Shown here: piece by piece, positions 1 through 11,146 of the stretch | How positions within the stretch are numbered: the stretch's first letter is position 1 | Layout: each line of letters opens with the position of its first letter | DNA from: Aphrocallistes beatrix | Lineage: Eukaryota; Porifera; Hexactinellida; Sceptrulophora; Aphrocallistidae | NCBI GenBank assembly: GCA_963281255.1 | Contig: OY725489.1 | Span: 4,092,001 to 4,156,000, forward strand | Direction of reading: 5' to 3' | DNA length: 64,000 nucleotides | Notes under the pieces: model-generated | Database searches by the model: none | The model's input: the letters and a program-made list of their open reading frames with translations, nothing else | Told to the model about the DNA's origin: nothing | Made by a program: the position numbers and the translations under genes

Positions 1-707
1 GGAAAACCTCACAATCTATGAACGGTGTGACCCAAGACAGTTATTAGAGATAGTAACAGGGAATGAAACTTGGATACAATTCAAGCCACCGATCAGAAAA
101 CAAGATGGCAGGGTATGGCTGAAAAAAGGAGAGATGCCCCCAGCTGTTTGTGTGTCCGACTTTCGTGCTCCGAAGGTCTTATACTGTATATTTTTCGATG
201 GGCTAGGGCCCAGATCTCTGTTCCCAAAGGCCAAACACTTACTGGACAATTCTACGCTGATGTGGTGTTACCTGAGGTTAAGAAATCGTACTTTAAGCGT
301 CGTCCAAAGACTGGAACACGCGGTCTCAAAATTTTGCATGATAATGCCAGACCACATAAAACTTTGGCTGTCAGGCAGAAAATTAAAGATATGGGTATGC
401 ACGAAGTCCTGCATCCACCTTACTCCCCTGATATAGCCCCATGTGACTTCTGGCTGTTCAGAAAACTCAAAGATCACCTCTCTGGACGAGAATTTGAAGA
501 TCAGCTCAGCCTTGGTCGGGCAATTTTCCAATACCTCGAAGTCATACCCAAGGATGAGTATAGGAAGACGTTTGAAAATTTGATTAAAAGGCTAAATTCT
601 GTTGTAAAGTATAAAGGAGATTACTTTGAACATTCTTAGTAAAAATCATCAAATTTACACAATTATTTTTTGTTTTGGTGGGGTGTGATATTTATTGAAT
701 GCCCCTG
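1..707 (+). mobile_element. mariner element, right part
   Basis: The left end lies outside the window. The right end is inferred from the sequence ATTGAATGCCCCTG ending at 707, followed by TA (708-709), the usual mariner target dinucleotide. Only one terminus is visible, so the boundary is inferred from position and the CTG|TA form, not from a matched inverted repeat. Confidence 0.6.
2..639 (+). pseudogene. mariner transposase, C-terminal part, broken
   Basis: This is the catalytic part of a mariner (DD34D) transposase, the nuclear enzyme that cuts and pastes the element at TA sites. The frame starting at base 2 carries TGNETW, where the family has TGDETW, so the first catalytic Asp is Asn. 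A frameshift between about 190 and 240 moves reading to the frame ending at 639. There HDNARPH and, 34 residues after its Asp, SPDIAPCDFWLF give the second and third catalytic Asp. The N-terminal DNA-binding domain is off the left edge. The Asp-to-Asn change and the frameshift make an active enzyme very unlikely. Family assignment is secure from the D34D spacing. Confidence 0.88.
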
Positions 708-977
708 TAATTGATGAAGGAACTGATGTGTCAAGGATTTAGTAGTTTTGTGCGTTTTTATAATGAATGTTCAATGCTTGTAAAGAGTATTTTGTACAAG
801 CTTATCGAAATATCTAACTCGGACGCCGAGACGCTATTTAAGTGTATCATTGCAGAACTAGAGAGAGATACGATACCAACCAGTAATATAATCGGGTTCG
901 CCGCTGACACCTGAAATGCAATGATGGGAGAGCACAACAGTGTCCAACAGAGAATGAAGGTAATTGTTCCAAACATT

Positions 978-1582
978 CTTACTATTAAAACTCGATTAAT
1001 CTATATACAGTCGACTCCGCTTAATAGGGTCACATTGGTCAGAGGGCATTTTGACCCGATTAAGCGGAGAACCCTATTAACCGAAAATATATTTGTATTA
1101 GCTTCTATGTGTGATAGCTATTCCGGTCCTGCCAAAAGTGGCCCGATTAAGCGGTTGACCCGATTAAACAGTGGCCTATTAAGCGGAGTCGACTGTATAA
1201 ATATATATATATATCAGTAACGAATTGACTGAAGAAACTGCCGGTCATAGAAAGCTAATTTTTGGCATGTGAGAGTCTTTTGGCTATGGCTCCAGTAACT
1301 TCTGAGCTCAGAGCAAAATGTCGACTCATCATGAAATTATGACGTCATTGTCACATTTTTTAAAGTTAAGCAACACAGTTATTCAAGCATAACTCAGCCA
1401 TTATAGGGGATAGCACACTGAAATTTTAATAGAATATGTATACTAACATATCTCACATATGATGCAACTATTATCAAAAAATGATGACTCATCGCTTTGG
1501 TATGACGTCATCATTACTCATCAAAAATTTTTAAATAGACAAATTTGGTGATTTGCAGCGCAAGCAAGCGAAGCGGCTTGTA
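978..1582 (+). mobile_element. family A dispersed repeat, copy A1
   Basis: Near full-length copy of the family A repeat. It begins with CTTACTATTAAAACTCGATT, has a TA tract holding an inserted MITE (1008-1195), then the head GAATTGACTGAAGAAACTGCC and a body with TGACGTCA at about 1339 and 1503 and TGACTCA at about 1485. It ends in a shortened GC tail, GCAAGCAAGCGAAGCGGCTTG. No ORF. It abuts the hAT pseudogene directly. Confidence 0.75.
1008..1195. mobile_element. pogo-type MITE, 188 bp
   Basis: Terminal inverted repeats start CAGTCGACTCCGCTTAATAG and are flanked by TA on both sides (1006-1007, 1196-1197). Internal copies of GATTAAGCGG repeat the terminal motif. There is no coding capacity, so it would depend on a Tigger/pogo transposase. 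It sits in the TA tract of repeat A1. Confidence 0.88.
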
Positions 1583-1585
1583 TTC

Positions 1586-2659
1586 ATTATGTACTGTATT
1601 TGCCATACCGCTCATCTTTGTGCACCCTATGCATCTAAGAAGCTTCCACGAACAGTGAAAGAGTTGGTGAGGGATATATATATACTCATATCTTTCCCAC
1701 AATTCTATGAGACAAGCCGCATTCAAACAGTTTCAACATTTCGCCGAGGTGGAACCACATAAATTGCTAAGGCCGTGCCAAACCAGATGGCTGTCACCCC
1801 ATATGTGTGTGTGACGCGGATAGTGGAACAATGGGATGCTTTAACTAGCATTTTTAATGCGCGGCAGAACAGGATCACCTCCTAGTTTAGCAAAGAATTA
1901 GCGGAATATTTCAGAATCACATTTTAAAGTTGTATTTTTACTTCCTAGATTTTGTGCTACCAAAGTTCACGCACTAAAACCTTCTTTTCCAGAGTTCCCA
2001 CAGCTTGATGCCTCGCTTACATAGCGAGCTGAAAGCTCTCTACATTGATATTCTCAGTTGTTTTATGAAGGAAGACTACTGGAGACACTCTCCAATTCCA
2101 CCAATTGACCCAACCTCACATGATAATATGGTTCCCTTAGCAAATATGTATAAGGGCACCAAGGTTGCATTGCTTCTTTCAGAAAATAAGGCTCAAGATG
2201 TGAAATATTTTTTACGAGTACATGAATACTATATCGAAGCAGCGTCCCAAATTAAATGACGATTTGCTCCCAATGCTGGAAATTTTGGACTCTAAATTTT
2301 CACATGAAACATTCCCGTCCCTCGTTCCTCTCACTACTCGTTTCCCGAACCTAATTTCACCAAACCAATTACAAGATTTGGACAAGTTTAAGGTACTCAG
2401 CACCTTTATGAAACAACTCCTTTCACTACCCCATGCAAATGCAGATGTGGAAAGGATATTCTCTGATATTAATCTCATCAAAACAAATTCTAGAAATAGA
2501 CTCCACACAAGTACAGTGGAAGCTCTTTTGATAGTGAAAGATGGAATTAGGTCTTATGGGAATAGCGTTACTTTCTCACCCCCAAAGGCCGTCATTGATA
2601 GGATGACAGCCGATATTCTATATGATACACCTATCCTGGATGAATTGGAGTTTGCATAA
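1586..2659 (+). pseudogene. hAT transposase pseudogene
   Basis: Decayed hAT-superfamily transposase. In order: CICHTAHLC and KKLPRTVKELVRDIY (about 1590-1680), EPHKLLRPCQTRWLS (about 1750-1793), then after a one-base slip in a GTGTGTG run TRIVEQWDAL. Next come a block at 2005-2259 in another frame and the hAT C-terminal dimerisation region LLSLPHANADVERIFSDINL near 2418-2480, in a third frame ending at 2659. The order of these blocks is that of a hAT core followed by the dimerisation tail. At least three frameshifts and one stop preclude function. The 5' side is cut off by repeat A1. Confidence 0.85.
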
Positions 2660-2819
2660 CATAAAACAATAGCGGTGTGATGTTGGCAAATACAAAAGTT
2701 TAGGATATTATTTTTAGAAAATTGAACGAATACGGCTTGTATTCAGTATGATTAAAAACTGATTATTATGTGCCCATACTGCAAATATAACTTATGTTAA
2801 TAACCATTCTTGTCTTAAT

Positions 2820-2930
2820 TATTTTGGCATGAACATTGGCACAAACTTTTCATTTTTGGCATGAACATTGGCATGAACTTTTCAATTTTGGCATGAACAT
2901 TGACATGAACATTTCAATTTTGGCATGAAT
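2820..2930. repeat. minisatellite, about 32-bp unit, 3-4 copies
   Basis: Tandem units built on TTTTGGCATGAACATTGGC, with slight variants (GACATGAACATT in the third unit). Confidence 0.9.
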
Positions 2931-2938
2931 AACCATAA

Positions 2939-3020
2939 TTAATCAATGTGAGCCTAGGCGTCTCATACGCACATGAAGTGTTCGCCGTCCGCGAGCACAA
3001 GCAAGCGAAGCGCGCTTGTT
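2939..3020 (+). repeat. diverged GC-tail module of family A/B
   Basis: Ends in GCAAGCAAGCGAAGCGCGCTT followed by TGT, the tail shared by families A and B, preceded by a degraded form of the hairpin block (AGGCGTCTCATACGC, GTGTTCGC). The rest of the repeat is missing. Confidence 0.6.
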
Positions 3021-3576
3021 ATAAGAAAATCACATTAGGGAGAAAAATAAAAATATTTTATCGATTGTTGCCGAATTAGATAGAAACTAACTTATAGGTC
3101 ATGGCAGTGCTTAAACTGGGTATATTTGTATGTACAGTCAGAGGACAAAAGTATTCGACCACTTCATTATTATGTATTCGTATCTTTGTAATTGGCATAA
3201 CATCAACAATATTTCCATTAATCAGAATCAGCTAGAACAAGATGAACCCTTGAGTGTTTGCAGTGGAATCCATACTGTATTTTGAAAATTCTGAGATAAT
3301 TAGCTCATTAATGAGTTAATGAGCTCATAATCTTTCGCAAAGTGAGTAACAAGAAATCTGCTCGAGATAGAGAAATTTAGACGTTATATTTGGAATCTAC
3401 ACCCCTTTGTTACCCAAGGATTTCATTTTTAGATTGATTGAACATCTTTGCTGCTTAATAATTAGATTTTTGTGTCGGTTCTGCCACTTCAGCTACATTG
3501 TGCTATTGAAACCACTTAGTAAAGGTGGCTAAGGTGGCTGAGCCGACACAAAAATCTAATTATTAGGCAGTAGAGA

Positions 3577-4425
3577 TAGGGTTGCCAGACGTCCGGATTT
3601 CGAACCATTTGTCCGGAGTCCGGGAATGGGATGAATTTTTCGGGTTTGGAGAATTTTGAGTCCTGTCCGACTACTCACTACTCAGGACTGTCAATATATT
3701 CTATCCGTATCTAAGTTATTTAGTTAGCTATTGCTCTGCTGCAAACGTGTCACTCTCTAATATTTGAAGAAAGATTGCAAGTTTGTGAAATTTGGATAAT
3801 TACTGATTTGTAATGCTACCATAGTGTACGTATACTACTGAGTACTTACCCTAACTGCCTAACATGTTTCGTAATGAGTATACAGTCAGGATCGCTTATT
3901 ATGAACCACCAGGGGATCAAAGAAATCTGTTCATAATAGTAGAGATATTTCATATTAAGCGAACTCGGTTCAATACAAATCCTATCTAGAAAATGAAATT
4001 GGGATCTGGAGGTTAGTTCATAAAAAACGAATGTTCATATTAAGCGGGTTCATAATAAGCGACCCTGACTGTACTTGGAATCTTCTTTTTGTTTCTGTGT
4101 TCAATGGCTTCAACGATGAATTATGATATGTAGATATGTAGTCACGTGGGTCAAGGGTCATTTTATGTGTCTTTGCAGCTCTGGTTTACAGTGAATTACC
4201 TACATTCAAATTGTTATTTCAAATTTTATTCTCTGAGATTTTAGTTTACCCGCAACAACTAATAGACGAAATATAATTTATAATTTCTCTTGATTATTTA
4301 TGTATTCTGTATATTTTGATGATAAGTTATTGATAAAAATTTAAAATTAGATAACATTACAATAAGCATTTTTTTAGAGAATAAATTATGTCCGGGTTTG
4401 GCCTTTTGAAAATCTGGCAACCCTA
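3577..4425. mobile_element. non-autonomous hAT element, nested
   Basis: Perfect 13-bp terminal inverted repeats TAGGGTTGCCAGA / TCTGGCAACCCTA, with an exact 8-bp target duplication AGTAGAGA at 3569-3576 and 4426-4433. It is inserted in the right arm of the foldback element and itself contains the MITE at 3883-4071. No ORF. Confidence 0.95.
3883..4071. mobile_element. pogo-type MITE, 189 bp, innermost of three nested elements
   Basis: Ends CAGTCAGGATCGCTTATTAT and its inverted partner (ATAATAAGCGACCCTGACTG), with TA at 3881-3882 and 4072-4073. Internal TTAAGCG motifs are repeated. A sister copy lies in the piggyBac intron at 11532-11710. Confidence 0.93.
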
Positions 4426-4736
4426 AGTAGAGATGTTCAATAAATCTAAAAATGAATTCCTAGGGTAATTAAGGAGTTTAGATTCCGAATATAACGTCTA
4501 AATTTCTCTATCTCAAGCAGATCTCTTGTTACTCACTTTGCGAAAGATAATGAGCTAATTATCTCAAAAATTTCAAAAATTTCAAAATGCAGTATGGACT
4601 CCACTGCAAACACTCAAGGGTTCATCTTGTTGCAGTTGATTCTGATTAATGGAAATATTGTTGATGTTATGCCAATTACAACGTAAAATACGAATACATA
4701 ATAATGAAGTGGTTGAATACTTTTGTCCTCCGACTG

Positions 4737-5440
4737 TATATAGAAAAGCGAAAGTTCTGAGGCACACCTAACGTTTTGAGGCGTACAAATATGCCGCGGC
4801 TACTACTGTTTTTCGGAACAAAACGAGTTGCTAACATACAAATAACACAATGTATTGTTGAAATACTAAAATAATAAAAATGTTACAATGGCGTATTACA
4901 TAGGCTGATCCAAGAGGATCTAAACTAGATTAATATATAATTTTGAATGCAATACGGTACTGTATGTAGTAGGTATTCCAATTCTGACTACATTCTGATA
5001 CTAAACTAAATGAAACCTTTTTTCTTGACATTTAGAACAATAATGGAGTGTTTGCATGCTCAGCACAAATGAATACAAAGCAAAATTCTCAAGTCTTTTC
5101 GTTTTTTTGTCCTGAGTTCTCTTACAGCAGAAACATCTACCGATTCGGGTTGGTTGCTGCGTTCCAGCAGTAAGAGGTTTGGGTAGTTGAGTAGCATCGA
5201 TTTAGTTGGGGTCTGGGGCAGATACAAACGTATCTAGACCGGAATGTGAAAACAGTCCAGGCTCATTAATCACTAACTCAACACTTGCAGGTGTGTGTAC
5301 ACTGCGTGACTCCATGGACAAAGTAGTCATACACCCTAATACGTAATTTCAATACAAATTGTTATAACACTAATCCATTTGTGAAGTCAAATAACATTTA
5401 ATTAGCAAGAAATACTGTAAATATAGCTAAAAATTCGTTT
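4737..5440. other. intergenic, nothing recognised
   Basis: AT-rich sequence with no ORF, repeat end or RNA gene that I can support. Confidence 0.5.
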
Positions 5441-5664
5441 CCTTTACATTCAAATTACTCACTTTATGAACATTTGACATAATTACTCTCCAGGCAACTT
5501 TGGTATTTTCGAAATTTGTTACCCTATAACATATATCACGAGTTGCCACCATTGTATATATATGCTGGCATTGGTGGTACGAGGTGGAACAGTTTAAAAT
5601 GTTTAACATGGGAGGGTAATCGAGTGGAAATTTACAAAGTGAGTAATTCGAATGTGGAGTAATC
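5441..5664. mobile_element. small foldback MITE
   Basis: CATTCAAATTACTCACTTT near the left end is inverted as AAAGTGAGTAATTCGAATG at the right end. No clear target duplication was found, so the exact limits are uncertain. The interior is AT-rich without coding signs. Confidence 0.55.
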
Positions 5665-5968
5665 GTTAAATTAAGCATATCTCTTACAGATTAAATGCCC
5701 TTTACTCCCTAAATAGCTTAGTATGAATACTTTATTCCAGGCAGTGTATACTTTGTTAGATTTGAAAAGGAAATTTGAAAGTGGTGCATGGTGCTAGCAA
5801 AAGACGAAGATAACAACTAGATGAGGCATCAGCAAATTATCGTATTATATGTATCACTTATTCTCATGTTTACATTTATTGGAATTGTAGTCTAAATTCT
5901 AGCAGTGGCCGGGGCCTCTCTGATTCTCTCAGAGGCCCTGACTACTTGCACATGGTATTTGGTTTGTA

Positions 5969-6156
5969 CAGTTGACTCTCTCGTTAGTGCGAACATGGAT
6001 TAGACGTAGAGTAGTAAGGAATATACTTTATAAACAAATCCCCTACATACTAAAGTACGTGCATATTACAAACTAATTTGGTTAGTACGAACTCCGGATA
6101 AGACGTACACATTTTGATGGTGGTCCATTGGTGTACGTACTAATGAGAGTCAACTA
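5969..6156. mobile_element. pogo-type MITE, 188 bp
   Basis: Left end CAGTTGACTCTCTCGTTAGT and right end ACTAATGAGAGTCAACTA are inverted partners, flanked by TA (5967-5968, 6157-6158). The last base of the right end is A rather than G, showing some decay. Confidence 0.82.
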
Positions 6157-6370
6157 TATTTTTAGATTAATTAATTATTTTAATCTTCGCCCTAGTTATT
6201 AATTGTATTATTGTATAATTTTTGGCACTGCTGGCTAAATGGAGGTTTATTAAGATGTTAATTCAATACACTACAACTACATGCAATATACATATCAAAA
6301 CTAAGAAGTACAGATGACTTCTAATTTGTGAAATTCTATTTTTACATCCATTGGTAAATATTGTCCATGG

Positions 6371-6868
6371 TCAATTTGGCCGGGGTGACGTTCTGTTTCC
6401 CTCTCTTGAAAGGTTTTCTGTCTGCTGCCCCATCGAAATTTCTTTACAGATTTGTCTACGTCTTTTGTATATCAGAAATTGTCCCCACCCATACTCCTTT
6501 ATAATTTCTTCTTCCGTGTACATTTCCAGCATGTCTAAATAGTGGTTTTGGTGTATCTTGTCCCGTCTAATATGCGAGGTAATGCCGTTTCGCTCTGAGC
6601 AATATGTCACCTTAACCTGTTCAGCAGTGCCTATTTTTGTCGCAATTTCTTCGATAAATTGGGAACTGATTGTGCTGCGTCTCTGTCCCAAACTTGTGCA
6701 TAAAACTTCTTTATGCTCAAATTCACCTATCGTCAGATTAACGGTGAATTTGGTATCTCTGTTAGTCGTAGATAAGGGAGCCGTTTTAAATGTGTGTTCT
6801 TGATGCTTGATTTGTGACATGTTTGTATATTGTGGGTTGTATTGTATTTGAGCAGCTGTTAACGCCAT
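6371..6868 (-). CDS. hypothetical protein, 165 aa, possibly retropepsin-like but without the catalytic motif
   Basis: Uninterrupted ORF of 165 codons beginning with ATG; one of the few intact ORFs here. I do not recognise the family with confidence. Residues about 40-75 (FTVNLTIGEFEHKEVL, then STISSQFIEEIATKIG) have the rhythm of a retropepsin-like fold, where a D-T/S-G triad is followed by a hydrophobic-Ser and a helix. The triad position reads TSLG, with no Asp, so it would not be a protease. The C-terminal third is charged, with RKR-type clusters (YKRRRQ). No signal peptide or membrane segment is visible. No introns, partners or transposon ends were found nearby. It could be a domesticated or decaying retroelement gene, a host gene, or a chance ORF. 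Confidence 0.45.
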   Translation of the reverse strand: MALTAAQIQYNPQYTNMSQIKHQEHTFKTAPLSTTNRDTKFTVNLTIGEFEHKEVLCTSLGQRRSTISSQFIEEIATKIGTAEQVKVTYCSERNGITSHIRRDKIHQNHYLDMLEMYTEEEIIKEYGWGQFLIYKRRRQICKEISMGQQTENLSREGNRTSPRPN

Positions 6869-7469
6869 TATTTATACTTCGTTGATTCTATTTTAGTTTA
6901 TTTGTAAAAAATCACTAGTATAATCGGTGTTAGCTGAGATCTGCGAGAAAATTGCCAAATTTAGAAATACATTTAATTTTAGCTATTCATCATTCTATTT
7001 ACGATTGAGTGAATAACTGTCTATTTGGGTACAAGGAATCTGCTCTTTTCATATGATCCTAAATCTGATGATATAATCATGGTTCTATATTTAATCTAAA
7101 TGTCAACAATTGCGCAATAATATCGGAATTGATTTTTCGAGTTTGAGAATATTGCATCTTCATCTTCTGTTGGCTGTCTTGTTGAATGAAATTTGCATTT
7201 TTTCACAATTTAGTATACTAAATTCCACTTCCACACACACATTTGTAACAATCGACTTGTATACGCAAACAAATGACAATACTATAATCAACCGAATTCA
7301 CAATTTGGAAAGTTGATTTATCATTTTCACACAGAATTGTAGTCAAAGTATGCCTGCATGCCTTGTATGATATCCCGTCTTGGACAATTTAATAATTTGT
7401 TATGACAAATCAATTTGCGCTATGTAGCACCTCATTTATTTATATGTAATACATCACTAATTCAATTTA
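6869..7469. other. intergenic, nothing recognised
   Basis: AT-rich sequence with only short chance ORFs. Confidence 0.5.
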
Positions 7470-7645
7470 CACTGAACTCTATCGAATTCGAAGGGACCTC
7501 GATTTTAGTACGATATAAGGGGGACTTCGTTATAAGATACCGATGTAATTCTGTATTAGTAATGCTATGATGGTGGGACCAAAAATCATTTCGATATAAT
7601 TGAGTATTTCGTCATATCCGTGTTCAAAATTACGGGATTTGATTG
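7470..7645. mobile_element. degenerate pogo-type MITE, 176 bp
   Basis: The block GGTGGGACCAAAAATCATTT, then CGATATAATTGAGTATTTCG and a terminal GATTGTA, is the layout of pogo/Tigger-type MITEs. The left end CACTGAACTC is a worn inverted partner. TA flanks both sides (7468-7469, 7646-7647). Many point changes indicate age. Confidence 0.6.
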
Positions 7646-8337
7646 TACTATGTATACTTTTGCGCAAATCAATCTTTTTGCTAAATCGTATCTTGAAAAT
7701 ACTTCGCAGGGCATGCACAGCAAAACCTGGATAGCTCTTCTTTGCACATCATCGTTTTTTCTCTTTGAGTGAAAACATTCCCATTTTGTCTCGAAGTTGT
7801 CCACACGTTCACCCTCAAAACCAACTGATAATCTGTGCTATTTTCTTTGCTGCATCAGTTGTTCTAAATATCGAGTAGAGCAAATACAACAAATACGCGG
7901 GGCCAATACCAATGCTGTAGAAAACAACAGGTGATGGAAAAGCAACAGTCCTCTATTCTATGACAGTGGCGTTCTGAATTTCTTTCTATGTTTCCCTATA
8001 GCCATCTCCACTTTTCAAATGACTCAACTTCTCTATACAACTTTCCCCTTGTTAGTAGTAATTAATGTAGTCAATATGCAAATCCTGTGGAAATTAGCTG
8101 CATAATTGGGTAATTGTGGCATCCACATTACCAATACTAGATTCTATTATTAGAATCGAGTCATTGCGTTCAGTTTGGGAATGCATTTCGGACTCAGAGT
8201 AGCTGTACTAAATTGTGAAAAGTCATTTCTTGAACTGAACTGAAAATCAGAGCTTTTGTGTACGCTACTACTTGGCATTTTGAAGCATTTTGACAAACCT
8301 TATACACGTGCCAAGTTTATTTATTTATTGCTTACAT
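7646..8337. other. intergenic, nothing recognised
   Basis: No coding or repeat structure that I can support, apart from the target duplication GCTTACAT at 8330-8337 of the following hAT element. Confidence 0.5.
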
Positions 8338-8906
8338 CAGAGGCGGCGCCAGGACTCCGCCACTTGGGGGCACAAATCATTTCCAGTGGTGCACCAACAT
8401 TTTTTGGGTACATATTACCCGTCAATGAGACTAATATGTATATAGTACATATATATATATAGAGAGAGATATAGATATATATCCACATATTATGTTATTT
8501 TCTTACACTTACTGTTATTTTATTACATTTAAATATTGGTGTACACCAGGCGTGTCAAACTGGTGGCCCTCAGGTTGCTCAGAGATGGCCCGCCAGCCAG
8601 TTGCGAAAAAATATTTTAATTGAATGAATCAGTAATTAAAATCTATTCGTTTCTATCATGGCCCGGGGAAAGAGCTGGGGTTATGAAATTGGCCCACTAT
8701 CTGATTCGAGTTTGACACACCTGGTGTACACTATTGAATTAGAGAAACCTGTTTCTCGATATAATAGAAGCCTAGTAAAATAGTGCGAAGGCATGGACAA
8801 ATGAATGACGCATGTATTCCTGTCAGAAATTGGTGCCCCCTACAGGGGGGCACCACTAATTATAGAGGGACACGAGCCTCCCCTGGCCCCCCTGGCGCCG
8901 CCACTG
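8338..8906. mobile_element. non-autonomous hAT element, 569 bp
   Basis: Ends CAGAGGCGGCGCCAGG and CCTGGCGCCGCCACTG are inverted (one mismatch), with an exact 8-bp target duplication GCTTACAT at 8330-8337 and 8907-8914. The ends are markedly GC-rich against an AT-rich interior that holds a TA/GA microsatellite near 8447-8480. A second hAT element is nested at 8547-8723. Confidence 0.94.
8547..8723. mobile_element. nested non-autonomous hAT (Charlie-like ends), 177 bp
   Basis: Ends CAGGCGTGTCAAACT and AGTTTGACACACCTG are inverted with one mismatch. The 8-bp duplication GTGTACAC lies at 8539-8546 and 8724-8731. CAGGNGTGTCAAACT ends are typical of hAT-Charlie type MITEs. Confidence 0.95.
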
Positions 8907-9590
8907 GCTTACATACTGTTAGCCAATATTCTTTCTATTAATTATGGATCATGTTTGGTCATAATTGTGAAAATTAGGGGATGAAAGGAAAAATCAATTA
9001 CCGATCCATTTTTATAACCCCAATTATCCTAAAGAAAGGCTCGATTTTTTAATTTTGGATGCCGCCGTTCGATTTTTCATTGGTTTACATCTGAATTTCA
9101 ATTTGCTCATCCAATTTACCAGCACAGTGCAAAATATCTATCCAGTTTACAATTTGTTTTCTGTTCTCCATGCCTTTACACACCGACTTCATCCACCGAT
9201 AGGTCTGAAGCTGATTTTTCTTTACATAAATGCAGAAAAAAGCACATGTCATCCGAAATGACATTTTACATTAGATGAAATTGACAATGTTTCTATTTTT
9301 ATAAAACTCATGTGCGTATTTGTCAAAAATGCTTGATTACCATTTTGTACTACACATCTATTTTTAGAAGCACGTATGATGATATATATATCTATATCTC
9401 ATAATAGCTGTGAATGCGATATTAGAATTAGAATCTATCCAGAGCATATTGAGATAAAAATAGTTATCGCATAATGCAAAATTCTTGTGAAAACATATGG
9501 CAATCGTATTCATATATTATATCTATATACTTTTAACTCTAAAATACTTTAACATATACCACCTACATCGAATATTTACCAAATCAATCA
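8907..9590. other. intergenic upstream of the piggyBac pseudogene
   Basis: AT-rich. The piggyBac left terminus should lie here next to a TTAA, but I could not find a convincing end. Confidence 0.4.
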
Positions 9591-11146
9591 ATGGCAAGTA
9601 GATCTGATAAACCCACTCATTCGAATTGGGATGACCTGCAAGGAGACGAAGTTACCCATGGAGATGGTACTAGTAGTAGGTTCCTTAACACCCTTCAAAT
9701 GCACGATCAAGAATTTTCATATGATGAGTCCTCTGAATATGCTTCTTCTGAATATGATGTGGATGACAATTTATATGGTTATCTCGAAACTCAGAAACCC
9801 ATGCACAGTGTCACCAGCGAGGCTGAAACACCACCAATACAGGGTGATGTGGATTATTACACCACAACGCACCCCTCCTCAGTCCAGCTAGTCAATTAGC
9901 TGCTGAATCACTGCCACGGCTGCAGATAGCTTCTTCTACCCCAACAATTCCCTCCTCAGATCAAGATGATGCGAACCCTCAACACTTTATCTTCCCACCT
10001 TCTCGAATAGAAACAAAGTCTTGTAGAAGAAGCGCTCTTCTAGTCCACATTCGGAGCAAATGGCAAAACGACTCGATTACCACTATAATCCTGCTTCCAA
10101 GCCTTTGAAAGCCGTTATCACTATTTACTATATCGGTGAAGAAGTAGAGGAGACAGTTCAACCAACGCAACATTCGCTAGTACCCAAATACGACATTAGT
10201 GCCAACATGCCAACTTACTATACACATACCGCAACGAACTGGGAAAATCGACATGCCTTTATTCCCAATCCTGATCAGAGGTCCTCAACTGGGTTCTGCC
10301 GTACATATCTGTATGTATATACTATCGAGGCCAATCGTGAAAGAGAACAACAAGTTGCTAAAAAAGGCTATCGAAGAAAGCTGTATGCTAGAGAAACGCC
10401 TCTTGAAAGATTCTTTCCTCAACTGTGGACCGCGACAAATGCAAAGCTCCACAATAATCCAGTTATGTCTGAGAAACAACTCGAAGTCTTTCCTTTCTAT
10501 AAGGAACCTTATGAAAATGCACTCTCCGTAATCAGTGAGCCAGAGAAGAAGTTTGAGAAAGTACCGCTTGCAATTGAAGAGCCTATCAACATGCTACATC
10601 CAAATCCGCCGAGCCAACAGCATTCTCTCTCTCAGCACAGGCAGTACCTACGTGATTGTAATGAGCCGATCAAATTCTTCAATGCTATCTACCGCTCTTA
10701 TGAGATGGTTACCATTTTGGAACAAACCAAACTCTATCTTAAGCAAAATAAGTTTTATGATTGGAAGGAACCTACCTATGAAGAGATACAATGTTTCATA
10801 GGACTACTCCTTTGGACATCGCTCGTGCCGTTATCCAATCGTCGTTCCTATTTTAGTGAGTCTAAAATCTAATATCAGCCACATTTCGCAGCTCACCCGA
10901 GGTCGCTTTGTAGAACGCTTAGTATGCTTCATTTCACGAACAACAAATTCCTCTCAAAGGAACTAAATACAGCGGAGCGCGTTTTGAGGCCAAACTTGGG
11001 AATCAACTCAAATCTGTGAATGCCAATTCTGCTAAACTAATAAAAGCAGCTCGGATCTCTCAGTAGATGAAATGATGATCAAATTATATAGTAGGAGTGT
11101 GGTGCGCCAATACATGCCAGCTAAGCCCAACAAATACGGAATTAAA

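Larger units (their letters stand above)
3135..4736. mobile_element. foldback Tc1-like non-autonomous element carrying nested insertions
   Basis: The ends read CAGTCAGAGGACAAAAGTATT and its inverted partner, flanked by TA at 3133-3134 and 4737-4738. The arms are long: 3135-3478 pairs with 3543-3576 plus 4434-4736, around a 64-bp loop at 3479-3542. The right arm is split by the hAT-type element at 3577-4425. Without that insert the element would be an almost complete 750-bp palindrome. No ORF. Confidence 0.88.
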
